Assembly (NCBI GenBank): GCA_001768325.1
Contig: MENQ01000003.1
Coordinates: 1 to 64,000 of the forward strand
Reading direction: 5' to 3'
Source of the DNA: Bacteroidetes bacterium GWC2_46_850
Lineage (GTDB): Bacteria; Bacteroidota; Bacteroidia; Bacteroidales; Dysgonomonadaceae
Length of the DNA: 64,000 bases
In this document: positions 17,754 through 26,100 of the stretch, in pieces
Layout: each line of letters starts with the position of its first letter
Position numbering within the stretch: the first letter of the stretch is position 1
Notes under the pieces: generated by a model
The model's database searches: none
Told to the model about the DNA's origin: nothing
What the model saw: only the letters and a program-made list of their open reading frames with translations
Program-made: the position numbers and the translations under genes

Positions 17754-19994
17754 ATGTATGCTGATGTGATACTTCCGCTCCCACTACCCGGTTTGTTCAC
17801 CTATGCTGTTCCGACAGAGATGCAGCCAAATATCGGGATTGGATACAGGGTGACTGTCCCTTTCGGGAGCCGAAAGCATTACACAGCCATTGTTACACGT
17901 ATTCACCGGGAGAAACCGGTGAATATGAAAATAAAAGAGATCCACTCCCTCATTGATTCGCATGCTGTAGTAAACGATCAGCAACTGAGACTATGGGAGT
18001 GGATTTCTTTTTATTATTTATCTCCCCTGGGTGATGTTTACAAAGCTGCATTGCCTCCTTCAATGAAACCGCGTGACCTGCTGCAAACCTATACTCCCAA
18101 AACCGAAAACTACATACAGATAGATCCGGAAATGGAGCCAGCGTATGCCGATCCTCAGCTGGGTAGGGCAAAAAAACAACAGGTCCTTTTAGCGGAAATA
18201 AGAGATTACCTCATCACAAATAACACGGATCGAATCGGCAAAAAAGAACTTTCCGGTTTCAGCACATATTCTGCTTCAGCCTTGAAGGGGTTGCTGCAAA
18301 AAAAGATGCTGATCGGCGTTCGCATAGAAACAAGCCGTCTTGAAAATGACATCGCGCCAATCCGTGCCCCTTATCCGCTGAATGAGCATCAAGACACAGC
18401 ATTTTCGGGCATCAACGATTGCTTTCGCCACAAACAGACTTGTCTGCTGCATGGTGTCACCTCAAGCGGGAAAACAGAGATTTATATCCATCTCATCGCC
18501 CAATTTCTGGCCGATGGGAAACAAACGCTGTATCTGTTGCCGGAGATCGCGCTCACGGCTCAACTTACAGAGCGATTGCAGGCTGTGTTCGGTAGCCGCT
18601 TGGGCATCTATCACTCCCGCATCAATGATCAGGAGCGGGCAGAAATATGGCAGAAGATGTTGTCGCCACACCCCTATGACATCATTATCGGCGTGCGTTC
18701 ATCCCTGTTTCTACCCTTTCAGCGACTCGGGCTGGTGATCGTGGATGAAGAACACGAAAGCAGTTATAAACAACAGGATCCGGCCCCCCGTTATCATGCG
18801 CGGGATACAGCGGTGATGCTGGCTCATTTTTTCGGTGCAAAAACACTACTGGGATCTGCCACTCCCTCTATAGAATCCTATTACAATGCGCAGACGGGTA
18901 AGTATGGACTGGTTACGCTGACCGAGCGATTTAACGGTTCAATGATGCCGGAGATACGAATTGAAAACACACGGGAGTTGCGTCGCAGAAAAAAGATGAA
19001 ATCATTGCTTTCTCCCTTGCTTATAGAACTAATAGACCAATCCTTGAAGGGAAACAAACAGGCCATTCTCTTCCGGAACCGGCGGGGATATGCACCCCTG
19101 ATTGTCTGTAAACAGTGTGAATGGACACCCAAATGCACCCGCTGTGATGTGACACTCACTTATCATAAAAAAACAAACAGATTGATATGTCACTATTGCA
19201 ACAGCATCTATTCTGTACCGAAAGTATGCCCTTCGTGCCATCAGGAGAGCCTGGAGCCAAAAGGACAAGGGACGGAGCAACTGGAGGAGGAAGTTTCCCT
19301 GCTTTTCCCGGATGCTGTTGTGGCCAGGATGGACCAGGATTCCACACGCGGGAAAGATCGTTCCGAGCAGATCATTCATGATTTTCAACAACAAAAGATT
19401 CAGATACTGGTGGGAACACAAATGCTTTCGAAAGGACTCGATTTTGACCATGTAAAGGTAGTGGGCATCATCGCTGCAGACTCATTGCTTAACCATCCCG
19501 ATTTCCGCGCTCACGAACGGGGCTTTCAACTGATGACGCAGGCAGCGGGAAGAGCAGGAAGAAAACAGACTCCGGGAACGGTGATCATTCAGAGCGCAGA
19601 TCCCGGAAATCCAATTTACTCCTTCGTCACTGGAAACAACTATGCCGCATTTTTTCAGGCTCAGCTTGCTGAACGAAAGTTATTTCATTATCCGCCATTT
19701 TACAGGTTAATCCGCATTATCTGTAAACACAAGGATGCTGAAAAAGCCGGGAATGTTGCTTTCCTTCTTGCCAAGCTGTTGAGAAAATCGCTGCACGAAC
19801 GTGTTCTGGGTCCCAACAAACCGATTGTGGAACGCGTACAACTCTACTACATTCGTGAAATCCTGTTGAAACTGGAGTATGGACTCTCTTCTCATCAGAT
19901 ACGTGACATATTGAATAATGCGGAAGCAAGATTGCGCGATGAATCCGATTTAAAACAGGTAGTGCTCTATTATGATGTGGATCCGTTATCATAA
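17754..19994 (+). CDS. priA: Primosomal replication restart helicase PriA
   Basis: 746-residue 3'-5' helicase that reloads the replisome at stalled forks. N-terminal fork-binding domain (MYADVILPLPLPGLFTYAVP), Walker A GVTSSGKTEIY, DEEH box in IVDEEHESSYKQQDPAPRYHARDTA, and the zinc-binding insert with CKQC, CTRC, CHYC and CPSC pairs, then helicase motifs GTQMLSKGLDF and QAAGRAGR, and the C-terminal domain. Size is normal. The ATG lies four bases after the barrel gene, so it probably shares that transcript. A bidirectional hairpin follows the stop. Confidence 0.97.
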   Translation: MYADVILPLPLPGLFTYAVPTEMQPNIGIGYRVTVPFGSRKHYTAIVTRIHREKPVNMKIKEIHSLIDSHAVVNDQQLRLWEWISFYYLSPLGDVYKAALPPSMKPRDLLQTYTPKTENYIQIDPEMEPAYADPQLGRAKKQQVLLAEIRDYLITNNTDRIGKKELSGFSTYSASALKGLLQKKMLIGVRIETSRLENDIAPIRAPYPLNEHQDTAFSGINDCFRHKQTCLLHGVTSSGKTEIYIHLIAQFLADGKQTLYLLPEIALTAQLTERLQAVFGSRLGIYHSRINDQERAEIWQKMLSPHPYDIIIGVRSSLFLPFQRLGLVIVDEEHESSYKQQDPAPRYHARDTAVMLAHFFGAKTLLGSATPSIESYYNAQTGKYGLVTLTERFNGSMMPEIRIENTRELRRRKKMKSLLSPLLIELIDQSLKGNKQAILFRNRRGYAPLIVCKQCEWTPKCTRCDVTLTYHKKTNRLICHYCNSIYSVPKVCPSCHQESLEPKGQGTEQLEEEVSLLFPDAVVARMDQDSTRGKDRSEQIIHDFQQQKIQILVGTQMLSKGLDFDHVKVVGIIAADSLLNHPDFRAHERGFQLMTQAAGRAGRKQTPGTVIIQSADPGNPIYSFVTGNNYAAFFQAQLAERKLFHYPPFYRLIRIICKHKDAEKAGNVAFLLAKLLRKSLHERVLGPNKPIVERVQLYYIREILLKLEYGLSSHQIRDILNNAEARLRDESDLKQVVLYYDVDPLS

Positions 19995-19998
19995 AAAA

Positions 19999-20031
19999 AA
20001 CCGATAACCCTTGCGGATCATCGGTTCTTTT
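19999..20031. terminator. Bidirectional terminator between priA and rng
   Basis: AACCGAT (19999-20005) pairs with ATCGGTT (20020-20026). CTTTT follows on the plus strand, and the run of A before it gives a T tract on the minus strand. It can serve the convergent genes on both sides. Confidence 0.8.
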
Positions 20032-20057
20032 CAGTTTATATCCCACATAGGCGGGAT

Positions 20058-21626
20058 CTATTTCATTTCAATTTCTTCTTTCAGGTCTATTTCGTTTCCT
20101 TCGCGGTCATAAAAAGTATACTGCAGGAACCCGAGTTTCTGATCGGGGATAATTTGCATTCCCACATTGTATTTCTTTTTCCACTTATAGTTCAACGAAA
20201 ACCAACCTTTCTGAACGTACGCTGCAACATAAGGGTGTATGTGCAGACTGAATTTCTTCACTTTCAGGCTGTTTGCTAAATAATCGATCTTTCTCTCCAG
20301 GGTATCTGTGAAAAGTATCGATGACTTAATCTTTCCTTTACCAAAGCAAGTGGGGCAAACTTCGCTTGTGGTAACTTCCATTTCGGGACGTACACGTTGA
20401 CGTGTGATTTGCATGATCCCGAACTTACTCAATGGCAAAATGTTATGTTTGGCTCTGTCATGTGCCATCAGTTCCTGCATCTTAGAGAAGAGCTTATTAC
20501 GATGCTCTGCTTTGCTCATGTCGATGAAGTCGATGACAATGATCCCGCCCATATCCCGCAACCGTAGCTGACGGGCAATTTCCTCGGCGGCGGCCACATT
20601 TACTTCATAGGCACTCTCTTCCTGACCCAGTTTCGATTTGTTGCGGTTTCCGCTATTCACGTCAATGACATGCAACGCCTCGGTATGTTCTATGATCAGA
20701 TAAGCACCATTTTTGAAGGTAACAGTTTTTCCAAAGAGCGATTTTATCTGTTTTGTTATGCCGTAATTATCTAAGATAGGCAATGCACCGGTATATTCTT
20801 TGACAATATTTTTTCTATCCGGTGCAATGATGCTCACATATTCGGCAATCTGCTTCGACACGTCTTTGTCATTGACGTGTATCTGTTCGAAAGAAGGATT
20901 AAAAATATCGCGTAACAGAGCCACCGTACGTCCCGTTTCCTCAAAAATGAGTGTGGGGGCTTTTGCTTTCTGTATCTTGCCGATATTGTCTTCCCATCTC
21001 TTGACCAGCACCTTTAATTCGGCATCGAGGTCGGCAACCCTTTTACCCTCGGCATTTGTACGTATGATAACGCCAAAATTCCTGGGTTTGATACTTTGGA
21101 TGAGTTGCCTGAGCCGGGCGCGCTCCTCGCGCGATTTGATTTTTTGCGATACCGACACCCTGTCGATGAATGGAATCAATACCATAAACCGTCCGGCAAA
21201 AGAAATTTCGGCTGTCAGTCTCGGTCCTTTGGTCGATATAGGTTCTTTGGCTATTTGCACCAAAATCTCCTGACCAACCTTTAAGATATCCGAGATGGAA
21301 CCATCTTTGTCGATATCGGGCTGCAGCTTCATCTTCTGGAGCTGCGGAATTTTTTTCTTGTCTTCAACAAGCTTCTGAAAGTGCAGAATCGTGTTGAATT
21401 CAACCCCTAAATCCAAATAGTGAAGAAAAGCGTCCTTTTTGTGTCCCACGTTCACAAATGCAGCGTTGAGGGCAGGCATCAGTTTTTTAACTTTGCCCAT
21501 GTAGATGTTGCCAACCGCGAAGGAGCCATCCAGGCTCTCCTGTTGCAGTTCTACCAGTTTCTTGTCTTCAAGAACCGCAATGGTTATTTCTTTGGATTGA
21601 ACATCTACCACAAGTTCGCTTGTCAC
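20058..21626 (-). CDS. rng: Ribonuclease G (Rne/Rng family)
   Basis: 522-residue endoribonuclease for rRNA and mRNA processing. The N-terminal S1 domain (GNIYMGKVKKLMPALNAAFVN and KDAFLHYLDLG), RNase H-like and DNase I-like domains are present; the catalytic acidic pair sits in HVIDVNSGN and GIIVIDFIDM, and the zinc-link CPTCFGKGKI is present. Length fits RNase G rather than RNase E, with no long disordered tail. Upstream lie the COX24-like small gene and HU, a common Bacteroidota arrangement. Confidence 0.95.
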   Translation of the reverse strand: MTSELVVDVQSKEITIAVLEDKKLVELQQESLDGSFAVGNIYMGKVKKLMPALNAAFVNVGHKKDAFLHYLDLGVEFNTILHFQKLVEDKKKIPQLQKMKLQPDIDKDGSISDILKVGQEILVQIAKEPISTKGPRLTAEISFAGRFMVLIPFIDRVSVSQKIKSREERARLRQLIQSIKPRNFGVIIRTNAEGKRVADLDAELKVLVKRWEDNIGKIQKAKAPTLIFEETGRTVALLRDIFNPSFEQIHVNDKDVSKQIAEYVSIIAPDRKNIVKEYTGALPILDNYGITKQIKSLFGKTVTFKNGAYLIIEHTEALHVIDVNSGNRNKSKLGQEESAYEVNVAAAEEIARQLRLRDMGGIIVIDFIDMSKAEHRNKLFSKMQELMAHDRAKHNILPLSKFGIMQITRQRVRPEMEVTTSEVCPTCFGKGKIKSSILFTDTLERKIDYLANSLKVKKFSLHIHPYVAAYVQKGWFSLNYKWKKKYNVGMQIIPDQKLGFLQYTFYDREGNEIDLKEEIEMK

Positions 21627-21727
21627 AATTGTTCTTTTTTTGATTATTTACATAAAAAATCCGGACTTCTGTCTCCCAACAGAAAGGATGTTCACTCCTG
21701 AACCATTCCTGTTTTTATACACAAAGA

Positions 21728-21764
21728 ACAAACTTAATTCCCGAAAGGTTCTTTTTAAGTTTGT
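21728..21764 (-). terminator. Hairpin between the COX24-like gene and rng
   Basis: A 10-bp perfect inverted repeat, ACAAACTTAA (21728-21737) and TTAAGTTTGT (21755-21764), with a 17-base loop. On the minus strand it is followed by TCTTTGTG, only partly T-rich, so it could be an attenuator or processing site rather than a full terminator. The left arm also contains a TAnnTTTG-like string on the minus strand. Confidence 0.5.
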
Positions 21765-21798
21765 CCCTGTATATGGTTGTAAAAAAAGCGTTACGGGC

Positions 21799-21891
21799 TT
21801 ATTTCTTCTTCTTGTGCCTGTTTTTCCTCAGTCTCTTTTTACGCTTGTGTACAGACATTTTATGCCTTTTTCTTTTTTTTCCGCTTGGCAT
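21799..21891 (-). CDS. 30-residue basic protein, AURKAIP1/COX24 (mS38-like) domain
   Basis: Too short for usual gene finders: MPSGKKRKRHKM at the start and LRKNRHKKKK at the end, 30 residues, more than half Lys, Arg or His. This matches the small Bacteroidota proteins annotated with the AURKAIP1/COX24 domain, related to mitochondrial ribosomal protein mS38, so a ribosome-bound role is likely. A TAA stop at 21799-21801 ends it. It lies 24 bases after HU and 172 before rng on the same strand. The family call is from memory of the sequence pattern. Confidence 0.78.
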   Translation of the reverse strand: MPSGKKRKRHKMSVHKRKKRLRKNRHKKKK

Positions 21892-21915
21892 CTTTATTTC
21901 TCCTTATCAATTAAA

Positions 21916-22197
21916 TTATTTTGATTCTTTTACCTGAGCCACAAAAGTTTTGGCCGGCTTAAAAGCAGGAATATTGTGTTCGGGGATAATGATGGTGGTA
22001 TTTTTGGAAATGTTACGGGCAGTTTTCTGCGCTCTTTTTTTTACGATGAAACTGCCAAAACCTCTTAAATAGACGTTTTCGTTGTTTGCCAGGGAATCCT
22101 TCACCACATCCATAAAAGATTCTACTGTTGCCAATACTGACGCTTTATCCACACCAGTGTTCTTTGCAATCTCGTTTACAATGTCTGCTTTAGTCAT
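21916..22197 (-). CDS. HU-family DNA-binding protein
   Basis: 93-residue HU/IHF-fold protein: MTKADIVNEIAKNTGVDKASV (helices), NVYLRGFGSFIVKKRAQKT (beta arm base), and the conserved IPEHNIPAFKPAKTF ending. Bends and compacts DNA as a dimer. A minus-strand TATATTTG lies about 65 bases upstream as a likely -7 box. The small COX24-like gene and rng follow on the same strand. Confidence 0.95.
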   Translation of the reverse strand: MTKADIVNEIAKNTGVDKASVLATVESFMDVVKDSLANNENVYLRGFGSFIVKKRAQKTARNISKNTTIIIPEHNIPAFKPAKTFVAQVKESK

Positions 22198-22259
22198 TTT
22201 ACTTATACTTTTAAATATTAATAATAATCGCGGGTGTTAATTAGTAAAATTTTGGATTG

Positions 22260-22267
22260 CAAATATA
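22260..22267 (-). promoter_or_regulatory. Candidate -7 box for HU
   Basis: Minus-strand TATATTTG fits TAnnTTTG, about 63 bases before the HU ATG. No -33 TTTG at normal spacing. Confidence 0.45.
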
Positions 22268-22350
22268 TAGCTTTTTTTTCAACCCGAAAAATAATTGCAG
22301 GTAAATTTTCTGTTTTTCCATTATTTTCTGCGAAAATGCTTTTTTTGGAT

Positions 22351-22358
22351 TAGTTTTG
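22351..22358 (+). promoter_or_regulatory. Candidate -7 box for mutY
   Basis: TAGTTTTG fits TAnnTTTG, 25 bases before the mutY ATG at 22384. A TCTG lies 20 bases upstream as a weak -33 element. Confidence 0.5.
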
Positions 22359-22383
22359 TACTTATAAGCAAAACCAACATTAA

Positions 22384-23454
22384 ATGGAAACAACCAAAGA
22401 CCTGTCCGGCATCACCATGTGTTTGCTGGATTGGTACAGTGAAAATAAACGTGATCTGCCCTGGCGTGATACCAACGATCCCTACCCTGTCTGGCTCTCT
22501 GAAGTTATTTTACAGCAGACCCGCATCGCCCAGGGAAAGGACTATTATCTGCGATTTATAGATCGTTTCCCCAATGTGCAATCGCTGGCAGCAGCGGAAG
22601 AGGAAGAGGTTCTCAAGCTATGGCAGGGACTGGGTTATTATACACGTGCACGCAACCTGCACGCCGCGGCCAAACAAATCATGACCCGATTTAACGGCAG
22701 GTTTCCTGCCGGCTATTCCGATATCCTTTCATTGAAAGGGATCGGCAAATATACGGCAGCAGCCATATCATCCATTGCCTTTCATGCACCGTATGCCGTG
22801 GTCGACGGAAACGTGTTCAGGGTTGTCGCCCGCCTGTTCGCAGTGGAAGCTCCCATAGATACGGCGGAAGGAAAAAAAGAGATCTCTGAAATTGCGCAAT
22901 CGCTACTCCATACCGACCAGCCGGGGACATACAATCAGGCAATTATGGATTTTGGCTCCCTTGTCTGCACACCGGTACAGCCAAAATGCGACGATTGCCC
23001 GCTACAGGTATATTGCAGGGCATATGAATGGAAGAAAGTATCAGCCTTTCCGGTCACGGGCCGCAAGCCAGTCGTAAGAAGGCGCTATTTCAATTATCTT
23101 CACATCATTCAGGGGAGCAAAACCTTTATACAAAAACGAAATGGCGCCGATATCTGGAAAAATCTGTACGAGTTCCCGCTGATCGAGACGTCCGAAGCAG
23201 TAGATTTTCTCATACTTTCACAGACTGATGATTTCCGGCATCTCTTTCCGGAGAATATAAATCTCTCTGTGGATCATCGTCTCACGCTGAGACATCAGCT
23301 TACACACCAGGCCATCCATACGCAATTCTATCGATTGGAGATATCGGATGAGATATCCTTTAATCCGCCACCGGGCCTTATTCGGATCGATGAAAAAGAC
23401 CTTGCTGCTTACCCTGTTTCCAGACTGACCGACAGATATATAGAAATTATTTAA
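22384..23454 (+). CDS. mutY: A/G-specific adenine glycosylase MutY
   Basis: 356-residue base-excision repair enzyme removing adenine opposite 8-oxoguanine. Helix-hairpin-helix LKGIGKYTAAAISSIAF, catalytic Asp in AVVDGNVFRV, and the 4Fe-4S ligands in CTPVQPKCDDCPLQVYC (C-x6-C-x2-C-x5-C). The C-terminal NUDIX-like domain (RYFNYLHIIQGSKTF to HQLTHQAIH) reads the 8-oxoG. Full length. It precedes ssb and gldE in the usual Bacteroidota order. Confidence 0.97.
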   Translation: METTKDLSGITMCLLDWYSENKRDLPWRDTNDPYPVWLSEVILQQTRIAQGKDYYLRFIDRFPNVQSLAAAEEEEVLKLWQGLGYYTRARNLHAAAKQIMTRFNGRFPAGYSDILSLKGIGKYTAAAISSIAFHAPYAVVDGNVFRVVARLFAVEAPIDTAEGKKEISEIAQSLLHTDQPGTYNQAIMDFGSLVCTPVQPKCDDCPLQVYCRAYEWKKVSAFPVTGRKPVVRRRYFNYLHIIQGSKTFIQKRNGADIWKNLYEFPLIETSEAVDFLILSQTDDFRHLFPENINLSVDHRLTLRHQLTHQAIHTQFYRLEISDEISFNPPPGLIRIDEKDLAAYPVSRLTDRYIEII

Positions 23455-23463
23455 TCCATTAAG

Positions 23464-23494
23464 TTTGTAAATATTAAAATTATGCCTAATTTTG
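23464..23494 (+). promoter_or_regulatory. Promoter for ssb
   Basis: TTTG at 23464-23467 and TAATTTTG at 23487-23494 with exactly 19 bases between: a full match to the Bacteroidota -33/-7 pattern, about 47 bases before the ssb ATG. Confidence 0.8.
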
Positions 23495-23541
23495 CTTTGA
23501 TAGCGTAAAACTATTCTTAACCCAAAAAAAACTCTTAAGTT

Positions 23542-23985
23542 ATGTCAGTGAACAAAGTTATTCTGGTCGGAAACGTAGGGAAAGACCCAGAGATGAAGTA
23601 TTTCGACAATGATGTTGCAAAGGCGAATTTTTCGCTTGCAACCAGTGAAAGAGGTTACACCACTTCGGGCGGCACACAGGTGCCCGAAAGGACGGAATGG
23701 CACAACATTGTTTGTTGGAGAGGATTGGCACAGATTGCTGAGAAATTTGTAAAAAAAGGGACAATGCTTTACGTAGAAGGAAAAATCCGTTCACGTTCTT
23801 ATGATGACCAGAACGGTGTAAAGCGGTACGTCACGGAAGTGGTTGCGGACAACATTGAATTGTTGAGCCGTAAAGCGGGAGGCGTAGAAGGTGAAAATGG
23901 CGGAGGAAGACATGATTATTCGAATGCAGCTGATATACCGGGTGGCCCGGATGAAATTTCAGAAGTAGATGATTTGCCATTTTAA
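23542..23985 (+). CDS. ssb: Single-stranded DNA-binding protein
   Basis: 147-residue SSB. OB fold from MSVNKVILVGNVGKDPEM through ERTEWHNIVCWRGLAQIAEKF and KGTMLYVEGKIRSRSY; a Gly-rich linker (GGVEGENGGGRHDY) leads to the acidic tip EVDDLPF, which binds partner proteins. It has its own promoter and is followed by a separate gldE promoter. Confidence 0.97.
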   Translation: MSVNKVILVGNVGKDPEMKYFDNDVAKANFSLATSERGYTTSGGTQVPERTEWHNIVCWRGLAQIAEKFVKKGTMLYVEGKIRSRSYDDQNGVKRYVTEVVADNIELLSRKAGGVEGENGGGRHDYSNAADIPGGPDEISEVDDLPF

Positions 23986-24004
23986 ATAAAACATCGTATT
24001 TTTG
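23973..24004 (+). promoter_or_regulatory. Promoter for gldE
   Basis: TTTG at 23973-23976 (inside the end of ssb) and TATTTTTG at 23997-24004, spacing 20. The predicted start of transcription falls at about 24010, at the very foot of the hairpin at 24008-24053. Confidence 0.7.
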
Positions 24005-24007
24005 CGA

Positions 24008-24058
24008 GAGAATGTTTTACCTTTCCATACACGCGTGGCGGTAAAACATTCTCTTTGT
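24008..24058 (+). terminator. 14-bp perfect hairpin between ssb and gldE
   Basis: Arms at 24008-24021 and 24040-24053 (GAGAATGTTTTACC and its exact complement) with an 18-base loop, then TTTGTTT. It may end ssb transcripts. It also lies directly after the gldE promoter, so it may instead shield the 5' end of, or attenuate, gldE mRNA. Confidence 0.65.
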
Positions 24059-24077
24059 TTCATTAAAAAGTTGTCAC

Positions 24078-25397
24078 TTGGACCCTGACCCTTTATCGCA
24101 TTTGGCTGTTATCCTGCCGGATATTGCACCGGCAGTATCCGATTATCTTTTAACCGCAATCACCCTTTTGCTCATCTTTCTCAATGCTGTTGTCTCGGGC
24201 TCTGAAATTGCGTTCTTTGCCGTAGATAAGAATTTTGCCGAAGAGGTGCATACTTCCGAGAAACCGTCCATGGTCCGCGTTTCCCGCTTGCTCAATAAAC
24301 CAGAAAAGCTTTCTGCTTCGCTCATTATTACCTACCATACGCTGAACGTAACCATCGCCGTGCTGATTCTTTACCTGCTTGACAGACTCCCCTGGTTTGC
24401 AGGGAGCCCGGTGGATACGTTACTGCTTGAGATCATTATCCCCATCACGATTATCCTGCTGTTCGTTGACATTCTCCCCAAACGTTATGCCTCCTATGAT
24501 CCCCTTGGATCGGCCGTACGCAATGCACCGCTGATCACGGTTATTCACGGCATGCTGAGTCCGTTTTCATCGCTGTTCCTTCGTGGCACGACCATCTTTA
24601 ACAATTCTGTCGCCCAATACAAACACGAAATATCAGTCGACGACCTCTCCAAGGCACTCGAAATCACCTCGAATGAGATTACACACGAACAGGAGAAGGA
24701 GATGCTGGAAGGGATCATTCGCTTTAAAGACAAGATTGTTGACGACATTTTCGTGTCGCGAAGCGATATGGTTGCCATTGATTCACAGACACCGTTTGCC
24801 GAGGTGATTGATTTCATCGTGGATGCCGGTTTTTCACGCATACCGGTCTATGAAGAGAACCTCGATAACATCAAAGGAATATTGTATGTAAAAGATTTGC
24901 TGCCGCATCTGGGCAAGACAGGTAGCTTTAAATGGCAGACACTGATACGTCCTGCCTACTTTGTACCCGGCACCAAACGAATCGATGATCTGCTGGAGGA
25001 ATTCCGGACCGACAAAAATCACATGGCCATTGTGGTAGATGAATATGGAGGCACGTCGGGGCTGGTAACCATGGAAGATATTCTCGAAGAAATTGTGGGG
25101 GACATCAGTGATGAGTATGATGAAGAACTCCCATTCTATACCATGGCTGCAGATGGTTCCTATATCTTCGAAGGAAAAACGCCGCTGGAGGAATTCGTCA
25201 AAATCACCGGTCTTCCCGAAAAGGATTTCCAGCAGATGCAGGATGAGATTGATACCCTTGCGGGTCTGCTACTGGAGTTGAAGGGCGATTTCCCAAAACG
25301 GAAAGAGAGCTTCACCTACCACAAACACACCTTTCAGGCAGAAGAGATGAGCAAAAAAAGGATCACCAAAGTGCGATATATCCCTCCGAAGAATTAG
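24078..25397 (+). CDS. gldE: GldE-type CorC/HlyC membrane protein (gliding/T9SS-associated)
   Basis: 439 residues from a TTG start at 24078; no ATG fits the N-terminus DPDPLSHLAVILPDIAP, and family members often begin with a similar DPDPLS string. A DUF21/CNNM-like membrane domain (four hydrophobic segments, about 25-190) is followed by paired CBS domains (GFSRIPVYEENLDNIKGIL and MAIVVDEYGGTSGLVTMEDI) and a C-terminal CorC_HlyC domain. In flavobacteria GldE supports gliding and type IX secretion; in non-gliding Bacteroidales its role is less clear. The phosphopantetheinyl transferase gene starts seven bases later. Confidence 0.88.
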   Translation: MDPDPLSHLAVILPDIAPAVSDYLLTAITLLLIFLNAVVSGSEIAFFAVDKNFAEEVHTSEKPSMVRVSRLLNKPEKLSASLIITYHTLNVTIAVLILYLLDRLPWFAGSPVDTLLLEIIIPITIILLFVDILPKRYASYDPLGSAVRNAPLITVIHGMLSPFSSLFLRGTTIFNNSVAQYKHEISVDDLSKALEITSNEITHEQEKEMLEGIIRFKDKIVDDIFVSRSDMVAIDSQTPFAEVIDFIVDAGFSRIPVYEENLDNIKGILYVKDLLPHLGKTGSFKWQTLIRPAYFVPGTKRIDDLLEEFRTDKNHMAIVVDEYGGTSGLVTMEDILEEIVGDISDEYDEELPFYTMAADGSYIFEGKTPLEEFVKITGLPEKDFQQMQDEIDTLAGLLLELKGDFPKRKESFTYHKHTFQAEEMSKKRITKVRYIPPKN

Positions 25398-25404
25398 TCT
25401 ACCT

Positions 25405-26046
25405 ATGCTTATCAGAAAAGAACATACCGGAGATGGCGGTCTTCTGGGTATCTGGAAGATGGAAGAGACAAGGGAAGAGTTGTTACAGCTTTTTCCAGGG
25501 CATCGGCGCTCCGAAGCCGACACCTACCTCAGGAATATTCGTTCTGAAAGGCGCTCAATAGAATGGCTTTCTACCCGGCTGATGTTGCTGGATCTTCTGG
25601 GGAAGGAGCAGCTCATCCTGAACCGGAAAGATGGAAGCCCCTATCTGGACGACGGAAAAAATAACATCAGCATCTCCCATACCAAAGATTACGCAGCCAT
25701 CCTTCTACATGAGACTTCTGCTGTGGGTGTAGACATTGAGACCCGTTCCGAACGGGTTATCAAGATCGCCGGTAAATTCATTTCTAATGAAGAATATATC
25801 GATCCGGCACAAAAAATTGTACACCAGCTACTTCACTGGTCGGCCAAGGAAAGTTTGTTCAAACTGATGAATGAACAGGGGATCGACTTCAAGCAACATC
25901 TTCATATACATCCTTTTATTCCAGAAAAAAAGGGGATGATTGCTGCCACTGAAACAAGAACAGAACAGGCACGGTCGTTCTGTTTACAATATGAAGTGCA
26001 TCCCGATTACGTGCTCACCTGGGCTATCTCACCCGCTTCAAAATAA
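25405..26046 (+). CDS. 4'-phosphopantetheinyl transferase superfamily protein
   Basis: 213-residue enzyme transferring phosphopantetheine from CoA to carrier proteins. Signature segments: NISISHTKDYAAILL, the Mg-binding VGVDIETRSERV, and HWSAKESLFKLM with the conserved Lys-Glu. This is the larger Sfp/AcpT-like fold rather than AcpS. It follows gldE by seven bases, so it is co-transcribed. Which carrier protein it modifies is not shown here. A strong terminator follows. Confidence 0.9.
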   Translation: MLIRKEHTGDGGLLGIWKMEETREELLQLFPGHRRSEADTYLRNIRSERRSIEWLSTRLMLLDLLGKEQLILNRKDGSPYLDDGKNNISISHTKDYAAILLHETSAVGVDIETRSERVIKIAGKFISNEEYIDPAQKIVHQLLHWSAKESLFKLMNEQGIDFKQHLHIHPFIPEKKGMIAATETRTEQARSFCLQYEVHPDYVLTWAISPASK

Positions 26047-26048
26047 AA

Positions 26049-26083
26049 AACGCTCCTCAGTCTGTCACCGGGAGCGTTCTTAT
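26049..26083. terminator. Terminator between the phosphopantetheinyl transferase gene and tsf
   Basis: AACGCTCC (26049-26056) pairs with GGAGCGTT (26071-26078), followed by CTTAT on the plus strand. The A tract before it allows use by the converging tsf operon as well. Confidence 0.75.
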
Positions 26084-26100
26084 ATGGATATACGGATCTA

